Assembly (NCBI GenBank): GCA_021795795.1
Contig: JAJYPA010000037.1
Location: forward strand, 1 to 32,229
DNA: 32,229 bases
Direction: 5' to 3'
Origin: Pseudomonadota bacterium
GTDB taxonomy: Bacteria > Pseudomonadota > Gammaproteobacteria > Halothiobacillales > Halothiobacillaceae
Shown: positions 1-7,653 of the stretch, in pieces
How the letters are laid out: the number at the start of each line of letters is the position of its first letter
Numbering within the stretch: position 1 is the stretch's first letter
The notes under the pieces: model-generated
What the model was told of the DNA's origin: nothing
The model's database searches: none
Seen by the model: the letters and a program-made list of their open reading frames with translations, nothing else
Translations under genes and position numbers: made by a program

Positions 1-2
1 AT

Positions 3-371
3 ACCGATCAGGGTAGCCAGTATACCTGCGACGCATTCACCGGCGCACTCAAATCCCGTGGCATAGCCATCAGCATGGACGGACGCGGGCGGGCGCTGGA
101 CAACATCTTCGTTGAACGGTTATGGCGCAGCGTCAAATACGAAGACGTGTACTTGAAGGGCTACCGCAACGCGATGGAACTGATGCTGGGTCTGACGGAA
201 TACTTCGTGTTTTACAACGACGAACGCCCACACCAGTCATTGGGCAATCGCACACCGGCAACGGTGTACGCGACGGCCAGCGGTGGCGGCGCAAGGATAG
301 TGGACAAATTTAGCAAGAATGGGGCAACGCCATGCAGTTGCGAGACAGACGGACAGACCAGCTTAAATTAG
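3..371 (+). CDS. IS3-family transposase (OrfB), C-terminal part, cut by window edge
   Basis: The frame is already open at the window start and runs to a TAG at 369-371, so only the C-terminal 122 residues are seen. They hold the second half of the DDE integrase core: the aspartate of the TDQGSQY motif at the beginning and the glutamate of FVERLWRSVKYEDVYL, separated by exactly 35 residues, which is the D(35)E spacing of the IS3 family. A YNDERPHQSLGNRTPATVY motif follows, typical of the OrfB C-terminus. The protein would catalyse cut-and-copy transposition of its element. The first catalytic Asp and OrfA must lie upstream of the window, so I cannot tell whether the whole element is intact. 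The right end of the element is probably within about 30 bp after the stop, but I cannot fix the inverted repeat. Confidence 0.9.
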   Translation, partial: TDQGSQYTCDAFTGALKSRGIAISMDGRGRALDNIFVERLWRSVKYEDVYLKGYRNAMELMLGLTEYFVFYNDERPHQSLGNRTPATVYATASGGGARIVDKFSKNGATPCSCETDGQTSLN

Positions 372-666
372 ACCGATTTCTGTCTTGACGGATGGGTCCC
401 CTGTACAGGCACGCTACATGGGGCGGGCCAGAAATCAGGCGCGTGTCACCTTGATCGCGATGGCACACAATCTCAAACGGGGTGCAAACATCCAACGAGC
501 CTGTGTGTAGGAACGTAGGATCATTGTGTCCAGAATGCGCAAAAACCGTGAAATACGAGGAAAAGCGAGATAAAAATGGCCAAAAATTGACCAAAAAAGA
601 GAAAAAGGCTTAAAAAATTGCCTCATTTGGGTTTTGGCCAGAAAGGCGGTTGGCCGTGCAAAGGAC
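372..666. other. Intergenic stretch without a convincing gene
   Basis: This roughly 300 bp stretch lies between the IS3 transposase and the flagellar fossil. Its first 20-40 bp probably contain the right end of the IS. The rest is A-rich around 545-625 on the plus strand. Short open frames on the minus strand have no recognisable motif and no good ribosome binding site. I see no RNA gene in it. Confidence 0.5.
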
Positions 667-1246
667 TCAAATAGTCTGGAGATTTGCGGGCTGGGTCGTA
701 ATAGCCGCTTTCAGTTGATCAATGACTTGCAGAATGCTTGCATCCCCCCCCCGTCGTCGCGCTGGATGAAAGCTGGAAAATCTGCCCGGCTGGCTGATTA
801 ATGGCCACTGACTGCTGGTCGGAAATAGCCAGCTTGACCGTCCCCGCCGAATCCACGGCCGGATTGAGCATGCCGTTTGCATCATAGGGTATCTGACGAG
901 CCGCCGTACCTGAGAAGAGATACTCCCCGCGCTCATCCGTGACATTCATCTGACTTGCCAAGGCTTGTTTCAACTGATCCAGCTGATCTGAAAGCACGGC
1001 CAAAGACGTGCAATTTTGCGCAGCGTTGTTCGCTTGAATAGCAAGATCACGCACGCTTTGCAGCATCGTGGCAATCGAACCCAAGGTCGATTCCTGCACC
1101 TGAATCTTACCGGTCGCATTGTCGATATTCGTGCTGTACTGATTCTGCTTGCTACTGAGCACGGATATATTCGAAGCCAGAATCCCCATACGTTGCGATT
1201 GGAACACCAATGCCTGCCCATGGATTCCGAAGACTGAATCACTCAT
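667..1246 (-). pseudogene. flgB::flgL fusion remnant (flagellar operon scar), frameshifted
   Basis: The gene starts at ATG 1246 with a good ribosome binding site (GGAGG, 9 nt upstream). The first 27 residues, with GIHGQALVFQSQRMGILASN, are a classical FlgB (proximal rod protein) N-terminus. From about residue 28 the sequence changes to the interior of FlgL (hook-filament junction protein), with STLGSIATMLQSVRDLAIQA and NVTDERGEYLFSGT. FlgB is normally the first and FlgL the last gene of a flgBCDEFGHIJKL cluster, so one deletion with a junction near 1165 would create this fusion. The frame is then broken at a run of nine C (744-752 on plus): the original frame stops at 719, while FlgL-like sequence (ILQVIDQLKAAI) continues in the next frame to a TGA at 667. 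Eight G on the coding strand would restore the frame. The FlgL C-terminus is missing. I infer a nonfunctional fossil; either part alone would be far too short to work. Confidence 0.8.
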
Positions 1247-1388
1247 CACGGTTAGCCTCCCGCTAATTAGTGAACAATGCAAAGCGATATCCGTGCCAAC
1301 TCAAATAACCAACCTTGACGATGAATTCCCACTAGCCCGCGTTTTTTTCGTACACTAGAGCCCTGTTTGGCCACACACAGATCCTCCA

Positions 1389-2663
1389 TTGAACGAAACA
1401 CACCTTGGCGTGCTGATCGCGGCACTCGTTATTCTCATTTTGTTATCGGCGTTTTTCTCCAGTTCAGAGACTGCGCTCATTTCCCTGAACCGCTACCGAC
1501 TGCGCCACCTGGCCAAGCGTGGGCACGGCGGCGCGGTGCGCGCGCAAAAACTGCTTGAAAAGCCCGACCGATTGCTCGGGCTGATTCTTTTGGGCAACAA
1601 CTTCGTCAATATTCTAGCTTCGTCCATTGCCACGGTCATCGGCTTACGCCTGTTTGGCGACAGTGGCCTTGCCATTGCCACCGGCGTGATGACCTTCGCC
1701 CTGCTGATTTTCGGTGAAGTCGCCCCGAAGACAGCGGCAGCAGTGTCCCCCGAACGGTTCGCCTGGCCCTCCGCCTATATCTATAACCTCGTCATGAAGC
1801 CGATCCTGCCCTTGATCCAGCTCATCAACTTGCTGGCGAATGGTCTGCTTCACCTGCTCGGATTCAACACCAAGACCAAACAAGTTCAGGGCCTGTCGGC
1901 CGCCGAGTTGCAGACTATCGTACGCGAGTCCAGTCAACATCTGCCCGATCAACATCAGGAACTGTTGCTGTCGGTGCTCAACCTGGAACAGGGGCAGGTC
2001 GAGGACATCATGATTCCCCGAGCCGATATCATCGGTATCGACATCAGTGTGCCCTGGGAAGAGGTACTCGAACAAATCAAGCACCTGTCCTACAGTCGGG
2101 TACCGGTTTACAAGGGTTCCGTCGAGAACACCATCGGCGTGATCACGGTGCGCCGATTATTCGGGCCACTGATGGACGGCTCGCTCACCCTTAGCCGGCT
2201 AAAACGGCTGCTGCGCGAACCCTACTACGTACCCGAGGGAACGGCACTGACCACGCAACTGCTCAACTTTCAGAAAGAAAAACGCAGATCGGCGCTGGTG
2301 GTCGATGAATACGGCGATGTTCAAGGTCTCGTTACACTCGAGGATATCCTTGAGGAAATCGTTGGCGACTTCACCACATCGCCGGTTACCGATAACGACG
2401 AAATCAAGGCGGAGGCAGATGGCAGTTATCTACTCAAGGGCAATATGCCCATCCGGGAGATCAACCGGGAACTGGCCATCGAACTGCCCACACAGGAAGC
2501 CAGCACGCTCAATGGCCTGATCATCGAGCAGCTAGAAACGCTGCCAACCGTTGGCGCCGAAGTTGATCTGGGCGACATCCTGATTACCGTAGAGTCCGTC
2601 CGGAATCGAGCTGTCGACATCGCTCGACTCACCATCACGCACGAACCGGCGAGCGATCATTAA
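1389..2663 (+). CDS. CorB/HlyC-type (CNNM, DUF21-CBS) inner membrane protein
   Basis: A protein of 424 residues of the CorB/YfjD-HlyC/CorC family, membrane proteins linked to divalent cation (Mg2+/Co2+) transport or resistance. Residues about 5-165 form the DUF21 membrane domain, with SAFFSSSETALISLNRYRLR near the first helix, the GNNFVNILASS motif (69-79) and FGEVAPKTAA (108-117). Two CBS motifs follow, from VEDIMIPRADI (about 204) and at VVDEYGDVQGLVTLEDILEE (304-323). A CorC_HlyC domain ends the protein (about 345-420). The start is a TTG at 1389; no in-frame ATG lies nearby and the N-terminus matches the family from there. The stop overlaps the radA start (TAATG), so the two are probably cotranscribed and translationally coupled. 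The transported ion is not readable from sequence. Confidence 0.9.
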   Translation: MNETHLGVLIAALVILILLSAFFSSSETALISLNRYRLRHLAKRGHGGAVRAQKLLEKPDRLLGLILLGNNFVNILASSIATVIGLRLFGDSGLAIATGVMTFALLIFGEVAPKTAAAVSPERFAWPSAYIYNLVMKPILPLIQLINLLANGLLHLLGFNTKTKQVQGLSAAELQTIVRESSQHLPDQHQELLLSVLNLEQGQVEDIMIPRADIIGIDISVPWEEVLEQIKHLSYSRVPVYKGSVENTIGVITVRRLFGPLMDGSLTLSRLKRLLREPYYVPEGTALTTQLLNFQKEKRRSALVVDEYGDVQGLVTLEDILEEIVGDFTTSPVTDNDEIKAEADGSYLLKGNMPIREINRELAIELPTQEASTLNGLIIEQLETLPTVGAEVDLGDILITVESVRNRAVDIARLTITHEPASDH

Positions 2664-4045
2664 TGGCGCGCGCCAGGGAGAAATCGGCCTTCGTCTGCCA
2701 GGAATGCGGTGCCGATTTCCCCAAGTGGGCGGGCCGCTGCAGCGAGTGCGGGGCATGGAACAGCCTCACCGAAATCCGCCTGCCCGGTAACGCATCGACT
2801 GCCAGTTCACCGGGTGTCAGCGGCTATGCCGGGGGCAACCCGCAAACCACCCTGATATCCGAAGTTCGCATCAGCGAAACACCCCGGGAATCCACCGGGC
2901 TGGATGAACTCGATCGCGTCCTGGGCGGCGGTTTGGTCGAAGGTTCGGTCATCCTTATCGGTGGCGACCCGGGTATCGGCAAATCGACGTTGTTACTGCA
3001 AACCCTGCTCACACTCCAGGCGCGTATGCCCTGCCTCTACGTGACGGGCGAGGAATCCCTGCAACAGGTCGCGCTGCGCGCCCAGCGGCTTGAGGCCGAT
3101 CTGTCAGGGAAACAAGGTCAACTGACCTTGATGAGTGAAACGTCGGTCGAAGCGATTCTGGCGCACTGTGCCCGCCAATTGCCGCGTCTGCTGGTGGTCG
3201 ATTCCATCCAGACGCTGCATACCGAAGGACTGACCGCCGCCCCCGGTTCCGTATCGCAGTTGCGCGAAGGCACGGCCCAACTTGTACGCTTTGCAAAACG
3301 GCATGAAGTCACCATCTTCATTGTCGGCCATGTCACCAAGGAAGGTGCTCTGGCCGGGCCGCGCGTGCTCGAACACATGGTCGATACCGTACTTTATTTC
3401 GAGGGTGATCCCGGTGCGCGTTTTCGGGTGATTCGTGCGGTCAAGAACCGTTTCGGCGCCGCCAACGAAATCGGCGTATTCGCCATGACCGATCGCGGTT
3501 TGAAACCCGTCACCAACCCATCCGCCATTTTTTTGTCGCGCCATGAACAACCGGTTCCCGGTAGCGTCATTACCGTCACCCGTGAAGGCACTCGCCCTCT
3601 GCTGGTCGAAGTTCAGGCGCTCGTTGCCGAACACCCCGGCGGCAATCCCAAGCGGTTGACCGTCGGTCTCGACCAGAACCGGCTGGCCATGCTTCTGGCC
3701 GTGCTGCACCGGCACGGCCAGATCGCCCTATATGATCAGGATGTTTTTTTGAATGTGGTCGGCGGCGTGCGCGTCGCGGAAACGGCGGCCGACCTGCCCA
3801 GCCTGCTGGCGATCTTGTCGAGCTTCCGGGCCAGGCCCCTGCCGGAAGGATTGATTGTTTTTGGTGAAGTGGGGCTCGCCGGTGAAATCCGTCCGGTCAG
3901 TGGCGGGCCAGAACGACTTGCCGAAGCGGCCAAGCATGGCTTCACCCATGCCATCGTACCCAAAGCCAATTTGCCCGCACGACCGATAGACGGCTTGAAC
4001 ATCACGGCCGTCAGCCATCTCAATCAGGCGCTGGAACTGTTGTAA
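2663..4045 (+). CDS. radA: DNA repair protein RadA (Sms)
   Basis: RadA is a RecA-like ATPase that helps process recombination intermediates and drives branch migration in homologous recombination. At 460 residues it has the usual length. Domains in order: a C4 zinc finger (Cys12, Cys15, Cys26, Cys29), Walker A GGDPGIGKST at 100-109, Walker B LLVVDSIQT at 176-184, the RadA signature KNRFG at 261-265, and a Lon-protease-like C-terminal domain (about 290-460). All key residues are present. The start codon overlaps the stop of the upstream CorB-like gene by one base. Several hairpins follow the stop codon. Confidence 0.97.
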   Translation: MARAREKSAFVCQECGADFPKWAGRCSECGAWNSLTEIRLPGNASTASSPGVSGYAGGNPQTTLISEVRISETPRESTGLDELDRVLGGGLVEGSVILIGGDPGIGKSTLLLQTLLTLQARMPCLYVTGEESLQQVALRAQRLEADLSGKQGQLTLMSETSVEAILAHCARQLPRLLVVDSIQTLHTEGLTAAPGSVSQLREGTAQLVRFAKRHEVTIFIVGHVTKEGALAGPRVLEHMVDTVLYFEGDPGARFRVIRAVKNRFGAANEIGVFAMTDRGLKPVTNPSAIFLSRHEQPVPGSVITVTREGTRPLLVEVQALVAEHPGGNPKRLTVGLDQNRLAMLLAVLHRHGQIALYDQDVFLNVVGGVRVAETAADLPSLLAILSSFRARPLPEGLIVFGEVGLAGEIRPVSGGPERLAEAAKHGFTHAIVPKANLPARPIDGLNITAVSHLNQALELL

Positions 4046-4227
4046 CGCTCAGCATCTCCATAACAACCCCGCAATACAGGGGCTATAAACCCCGAGCTTA
4101 GCAGGCTGCTGAAATACTTGTTTCAGCGACCTGATAAGACGGGACATGGATATCCCGCACGAAAAATAGATTACGTAAGTGATTGATTTTCCGATACCGG
4201 GTCTGGACATGTACCGGACCCGGTATC
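4046..4227. other. Hairpin-rich region downstream of radA
   Basis: No gene. Several inverted repeats lie in a row: GGGG/CCCC around 4078-4092, GCTGAAA/TTTCAGC at 4108-4114 and 4121-4127, and a perfect 12-bp pair CGATACCGGGTC / GACCCGGTATCG at 4192-4203 and 4217-4228. None is followed by a clear T run on the plus strand, so a simple intrinsic terminator for radA is not proven. One or more may still end radA transcription or stabilise the mRNA 3' end. Confidence 0.55.
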
Positions 4228-4258
4228 GCTGAAAAACTCATGGATGAGGTTTTTCAGC
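4228..4258 (-). terminator. Long stem-loop after the 43-residue microprotein gene
   Basis: On plus the left arm GCTGAAAAACTCAT pairs with ATGAGGTTTTTCAGC (one bulged base), with a two-base loop. The hairpin begins 6 bp after the stop of the minus-strand microprotein gene at 4265. It has A/T-rich stem segments but only a short T run, so termination is plausible for either strand (it could be bidirectional between radA and the microprotein) rather than certain. Confidence 0.5.
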
Positions 4259-4264
4259 ATCCTG

Positions 4265-4396
4265 TTAGTGCTGCTTCTTCTCCTTGAGCGCCTCGCCCGA
4301 TTTCTTCCAGAACATCCAAAATACATATGCAGGCACACCGACAATACCGATCATGGCCAGAATAGACAGCAGAACAATTTGAAATTCAATATGCAT
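4265..4396 (-). CDS. Single-pass membrane microprotein, 43 residues, function unknown
   Basis: A short open frame starting at ATG 4396 and ending with TAA at 4265-4267. AGGAG lies 9 nt upstream of the start, an almost ideal ribosome binding site. The peptide starts MHIEFQIVLLSILAMIG, continues with a hydrophobic span to about residue 30 (ending YVFWMFW), then has a strongly basic tail (KKSGEALKEKKQH). This is a one-helix membrane protein, likely with the basic tail in the cytoplasm by the positive-inside rule. A stem-loop follows the stop directly. I do not recognise the family. The size and shape recall small subunits such as CcoQ-type or stress microproteins, but nothing next to it supports a specific partner. 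Confidence 0.7.
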   Translation of the reverse strand: MHIEFQIVLLSILAMIGIVGVPAYVFWMFWKKSGEALKEKKQH

Positions 4397-4579
4397 GATT
4401 CATGTCTCCTTATGAACAACCAAGCCCAGAGAATAGGGCAATAGACACACTTTATCGACAAGTTGTGTCAATTCAACCAAGTGAAACACTCATGAATATC
4501 GAACAGCATAGATCTGTTATCAATAAGCATAGCCTGGGATTCATTCGTAACGCTTGCTAGGCTATATTTATTACTTGCA
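4397..4579. other. Divergent intergenic region
   Basis: Upstream region shared by the minus-strand microprotein and the plus-strand gene at 4628. On the minus strand a TTGACA hexamer occurs (reverse complement of TGTCAA near 4467-4472), overlapping an inverted repeat GACACA...TGTGTC. I cannot pair it with a good -10 at normal spacing. No gene is visible. Confidence 0.35.
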
Positions 4580-4618
4580 GGCGCGTAGCGCGCCGGTTTA
4601 ATCGACGGTTACACCGTC
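4580..4618 (+). promoter_or_regulatory. Two tandem tight hairpins just before the gene at 4628
   Basis: Two perfect six-base stems with three-base loops: GGCGCG-TAG-CGCGCC at 4580-4594 and GACGGT-TAC-ACCGTC at 4604-4618. The second ends 9 bases before the start codon and so abuts or overlaps the ribosome binding region. They may act in the mRNA leader (translation control or mRNA stability) or as DNA operators. The sequence cannot decide between these. Confidence 0.5.
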
Positions 4619-4627
4619 AAGATAGGT

Positions 4628-5068
4628 ATGTTCATCATGTACGAATTCAGCTTTTTGACCTCCGACCGTGGAGCTGCTTTTATCGAACGGGTTCAGGCCC
4701 TCGGTCTTGAGGTCGTCAGCCGTCCGGATCCCATTAACGATGCCGTAACGAATGTGGCCATTCCGGACGATATCGACGAAGACCTGCTCGATCAGATCGA
4801 AGCATGGTACGAAGAGGAAACCTCCCGAAACGAAGCCGCTGCACGCGCACTGGAAGATGATGGCGATATCGTCTCTGCGGGTATCTGGGTGCAGTTGGAA
4901 GATGGAGGGTCAAGTCTTGCCCGGGTTGATCCGGACATCATGAACCGTATTCTGACTGTGCTGACACCGGACGAACTCGGTCACTTTGTCAGCGTGATTG
5001 CCGATGCCGTCGAGCATCCGGACGTAACGCCCATCTGCCACAACAAGAGCACCAGCAGCTGCGGTTGA
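4628..5068 (+). CDS. Acidic protein of unknown function, 146 residues
   Basis: I do not recognise this family. The frame opens with ATG at 4628; a second ATG at 4637 (MYEFSFLTSDRG) is an equally possible start, since the only purine-rich stretch upstream is the weak AAGATAGG. The protein is soluble and very acidic, with DDIDEDLLDQIEAWYEEETS in the middle. It ends in a short tail with two cysteines and one histidine (CHNKSTSSCG) that could bind a metal or form a disulfide. It has no signal peptide or membrane segment. It converges on rnfE, so it is not part of the rnf operon. Its leader carries two tandem hairpins, which suggests regulated expression. Confidence 0.7.
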   Translation: MFIMYEFSFLTSDRGAAFIERVQALGLEVVSRPDPINDAVTNVAIPDDIDEDLLDQIEAWYEEETSRNEAAARALEDDGDIVSAGIWVQLEDGGSSLARVDPDIMNRILTVLTPDELGHFVSVIADAVEHPDVTPICHNKSTSSCG

Positions 5069-5134
5069 TCTGGCTGTAAATGTCACTCCTCGACACTGAC
5101 CTTTTGATGACGAGTGCGCGTGTACCGCTGTCTG

Positions 5135-5830
5135 CTACCGAGCAGTCGCCGCGTTGGGCAACTCCATTGCAACAGGCTGGGCGAGACGGGTTGCTCTGCG
5201 CTGCTCTATCGCCTGTTTGATGGCAATCAGGATAGCAAGCGCCATGAACGCGCCGGGTGGCAGAATCGCCAACAGGAAGTGGGCTTGTTCCGGCAGAACA
5301 TGAATCGTCCAATTGGCCGCCATCGGGCCGAAGAGTTGCTGTGCATTCGCCAGCAATGTGCCGAAACCCAGCAATTCGCGAATGACCCCCAGTGCCACGA
5401 GCACGAGACCGAAGCCCAGCCCCATCATCAACCCGTCATACAAAGACGGCAAAACGGGATTACGCGCCGCGAAGCCCTCTACCCTGGCAATCACGATGCA
5501 GTTGGTCACGATGAGCGGCAGGAAGATGCCCAGCACGTGGTAGAGCGTATTCAGATAAGCGTTCATCCAGAGTTCGATCACGGTCACGACCGAAGCGACG
5601 ACCATCACGAACACCGGCAGTCGCACTTCAGGGCGCACCCAATGACGAATCGCCGAAGCCAAGCCATTGGAAACCACCATCGTCAAGATGGTCGCCATCG
5701 CCAATCCCAATGAATTGACCACGGTATTGGAGATCGCCATCATCGGGCACATGCCGAGAATCTGGACCAACCCCGGATTGTTTTTCCAGAGCCCTTGTAC
5801 CGCAAGATCTCGATAGGAAACATCACTCAT
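5135..5830 (-). CDS. rnfE: Rnf complex subunit RnfE (integral membrane)
   Basis: RnfE is one of the membrane core subunits of the Rnf complex (Rsx in E. coli), which couples electron transfer between ferredoxin and NAD+ to ion movement. The 231-residue protein has about six hydrophobic segments and the family motif GLVQILGMCPMMAISNTVVN near residues 20-40, plus FLPLIVTNCIVIARVEGFA in the middle. It pairs with RnfA, and the conserved cysteine of each segment is thought to hold an iron-sulfur centre between the two subunits. The start at 5830 lies inside the end of rnfG (8-nt overlap) with GAGG six bases upstream. It is the last gene of the operon and has a slightly long C-terminal tail (about 20 polar residues). 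Confidence 0.95.
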   Translation of the reverse strand: MSDVSYRDLAVQGLWKNNPGLVQILGMCPMMAISNTVVNSLGLAMATILTMVVSNGLASAIRHWVRPEVRLPVFVMVVASVVTVIELWMNAYLNTLYHVLGIFLPLIVTNCIVIARVEGFAARNPVLPSLYDGLMMGLGFGLVLVALGVIRELLGFGTLLANAQQLFGPMAANWTIHVLPEQAHFLLAILPPGAFMALAILIAIKQAIEQRRATRLAQPVAMELPNAATAR

Positions 5831-6593
5831 GGTTTACCTCTGTTGGTATGTGTGCCGCTTCTGGTTTGTCTTTTGACTCATCATCATGTTCATGTCTGGA
5901 TGAGTGCGGCGCGTCAAACAATTCGTCATGATGCAAACGCACATACTCCAGCACCTGATGAATGGCACCGACGACGGCACGGGGGGTGATGGTGGCACCG
6001 CTGAACTGATCGAACACGCCGCCGTCCTTCTTCACGGCCCAGCCCTTTTCACCGGGGTCATCGAGGCTCTTGCCCTCGAAGCCGAATATCCAGCGGCCCT
6101 TGGCCGTTTCGATCTTGTCGCCGAGACCCGGTGTTTCGTTATGTTTGGTCACGCGCACGCCGGTGATTTCACCTTCGCGGTCGACACCGACGATGAGCTT
6201 GATATCGCCACTGTAGCCATAAGGCGTAATGACGGGGAGCACAACGGCGGTTACCTTACCCTCCTTCATGGCCCGGAATCCAACGATACCAGCCCGCACC
6301 GACGCCGACAATCGCTCGACCGGATCGCTGGGTTCCGGTTTCAGTGGCGGCAAATTCAACGCCTCAGGATCCGGCGGCAAAAAGGCGGTATCAGCCGGAT
6401 TGTTATCGAAACTGCCTGGACGCAGCACTGCTGTGACCTGCCCACGCAACACCGCTAATTCACCCTGGGCAATGCGCTCACGCGTGGCTTCTTGCGTTAC
6501 CGAAACCAAACCGACACCCACCACGGAAAAACCACCCAGCAACAGCGCGGTGATGATGATCCGGCTTTTATCCAGTGTGAGCAGGCGCTTCAT
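5823..6593 (-). CDS. rnfG: Rnf complex subunit RnfG (covalent FMN protein)
   Basis: RnfG is a periplasm-facing flavoprotein anchored by one N-terminal helix (residues about 10-32, RIIITALLLGGFSVVGVGLV). The flavinylation motif SGAT is at 198-201, in DQFSGATITPRAV, so FMN should be attached to Thr201 by ApbE. HNETPGLGDKIE at 151-162 is also a family hallmark. At 256 residues it is longer than E. coli RsxG (206). There is an insert at about 55-95 and a C-terminal extension of about 35 residues rich in His, Asp, Glu and Lys, which is unusual and could bind metal. The 3' end overlaps rnfE by 8 nt; 10 bp separate it from rnfD. Confidence 0.95.
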   Translation of the reverse strand: MKRLLTLDKSRIIITALLLGGFSVVGVGLVSVTQEATRERIAQGELAVLRGQVTAVLRPGSFDNNPADTAFLPPDPEALNLPPLKPEPSDPVERLSASVRAGIVGFRAMKEGKVTAVVLPVITPYGYSGDIKLIVGVDREGEITGVRVTKHNETPGLGDKIETAKGRWIFGFEGKSLDDPGEKGWAVKKDGGVFDQFSGATITPRAVVGAIHQVLEYVRLHHDELFDAPHSSRHEHDDESKDKPEAAHIPTEVNHE

Positions 6594-6603
6594 GCCGTAG
6601 ATC

Positions 6604-7653
6604 TCATTTTATGGGTTCCGACTTCTTATGGCCGAAAACCTTGGGCTGACTGTAATAATCGATCAGCGGCACACACAGGTTCATCAGCAAAACGGCAAAG
6701 GCAACGCCATCGGGATAACTGCCGAAGCTGCGAATCAGCACCGTCAACACGCCGATACCGAAACCAAAAATCAGACGACCACGAGGTGTAGTCGACGCTG
6801 TTACCGGATCGGTAGCGACAAAGAAGGCACCAAAAACGGTGGCCCCCGTGATGAGATGAAACAGCGGGCTGGCGTGGCGCGCCGAATCCAGCAGCCACAG
6901 GAACCCGGACATCACCAGCACACCCGTGATCACCGCCGCCGGAATATGCCAACGGATGACGCCGCGCCATAGAAGAAAGACACCACCTGCAAAGAAGGCC
7001 AGGCTCAACCACAAATTCCACGACTGAGCTAAGGAACTCCCGCTAAACAGGCTTTGTGTCAGGTTATGGAGGGTAGCACCGGTACTGAGTTGCTCGCGCG
7101 CATGATCAAGCGGCGTTGCAACACTCAGACCATCGTAACCGACACCACTAGGCAGCGCACCCGAGAAAGACCAGGCGACCGACTGCATGAAATTGAGCGC
7201 CGAACCCGAGCTGTCAATGGCCGGCCCCCAGCGCGTCATGGGCTCCGGGAACGAGATCAGCAATACGACATAACCGACCATGGCCGGGTTGAAGAGATTG
7301 AACCCCAGGCCACCGTATAATTGCTTGGCAACAACCACGGCAAAAACGGTGCCGAATACCGGCAGCCACCACGGCCCAAGGTTGGGCAGGCACAACGCCA
7401 GAATCCAGGCCAGCACGATGACCGAACCATCGCCAATGGCCGGCCGCATGGGACGGGCACGCAGGCTCAGCATCGCCGCTTCCGCCACCAAACCGGCGCT
7501 CACCGCCAGCAGGATGTTGATCAAGACCCCCCAACCCAACAAGGCAATCGCGACGATGGTACCCGGCAACATTGCCAACAACACCGTCAACATGACGCGG
7601 CGAACGTTATTGGATGCCTCGGGCAAGGGCGCAGTTTGCGGGGAAAATCTCAT
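6604..7653 (-). CDS. rnfD: Rnf complex subunit RnfD (membrane FMN protein)
   Basis: RnfD is the NqrB-like membrane subunit of Rnf, carrying covalent FMN and many transmembrane helices. The 349-residue sequence has the flavinylation motif STGAT at 190-194 (Thr194 expected to carry FMN). It also has the conserved QLYGGLGFNLFNPAMVGYV stretch at 111-129, and ATDPVTASTTPRGR with FGSYPDGVAFAVLLMN near the C-terminus. The ATG overlaps the rnfC stop (ATGA), which points to translational coupling. All expected family features are present. Confidence 0.96.
   Translation of the reverse strand: MRFSPQTAPLPEASNNVRRVMLTVLLAMLPGTIVAIALLGWGVLINILLAVSAGLVAEAAMLSLRARPMRPAIGDGSVIVLAWILALCLPNLGPWWLPVFGTVFAVVVAKQLYGGLGFNLFNPAMVGYVVLLISFPEPMTRWGPAIDSSGSALNFMQSVAWSFSGALPSGVGYDGLSVATPLDHAREQLSTGATLHNLTQSLFSGSSLAQSWNLWLSLAFFAGGVFLLWRGVIRWHIPAAVITGVLVMSGFLWLLDSARHASPLFHLITGATVFGAFFVATDPVTASTTPRGRLIFGFGIGVLTVLIRSFGSYPDGVAFAVLLMNLCVPLIDYYSQPKVFGHKKSEPIK

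Noticed and set aside
744..752. Phase variation of a live flagellar gene
   Set aside because: Even with the frame restored, the protein is a FlgB/FlgL chimera without a FlgL C-terminus, so it cannot be a working hook protein.
3104..3715. A 203-codon minus-strand open frame
   Set aside because: Antisense to radA, no recognisable protein features.
4078..4258. CRISPR array or tRNA in the hairpin-rich region
   Set aside because: There are no regularly spaced identical repeats, and no cloverleaf with a T-loop consensus.
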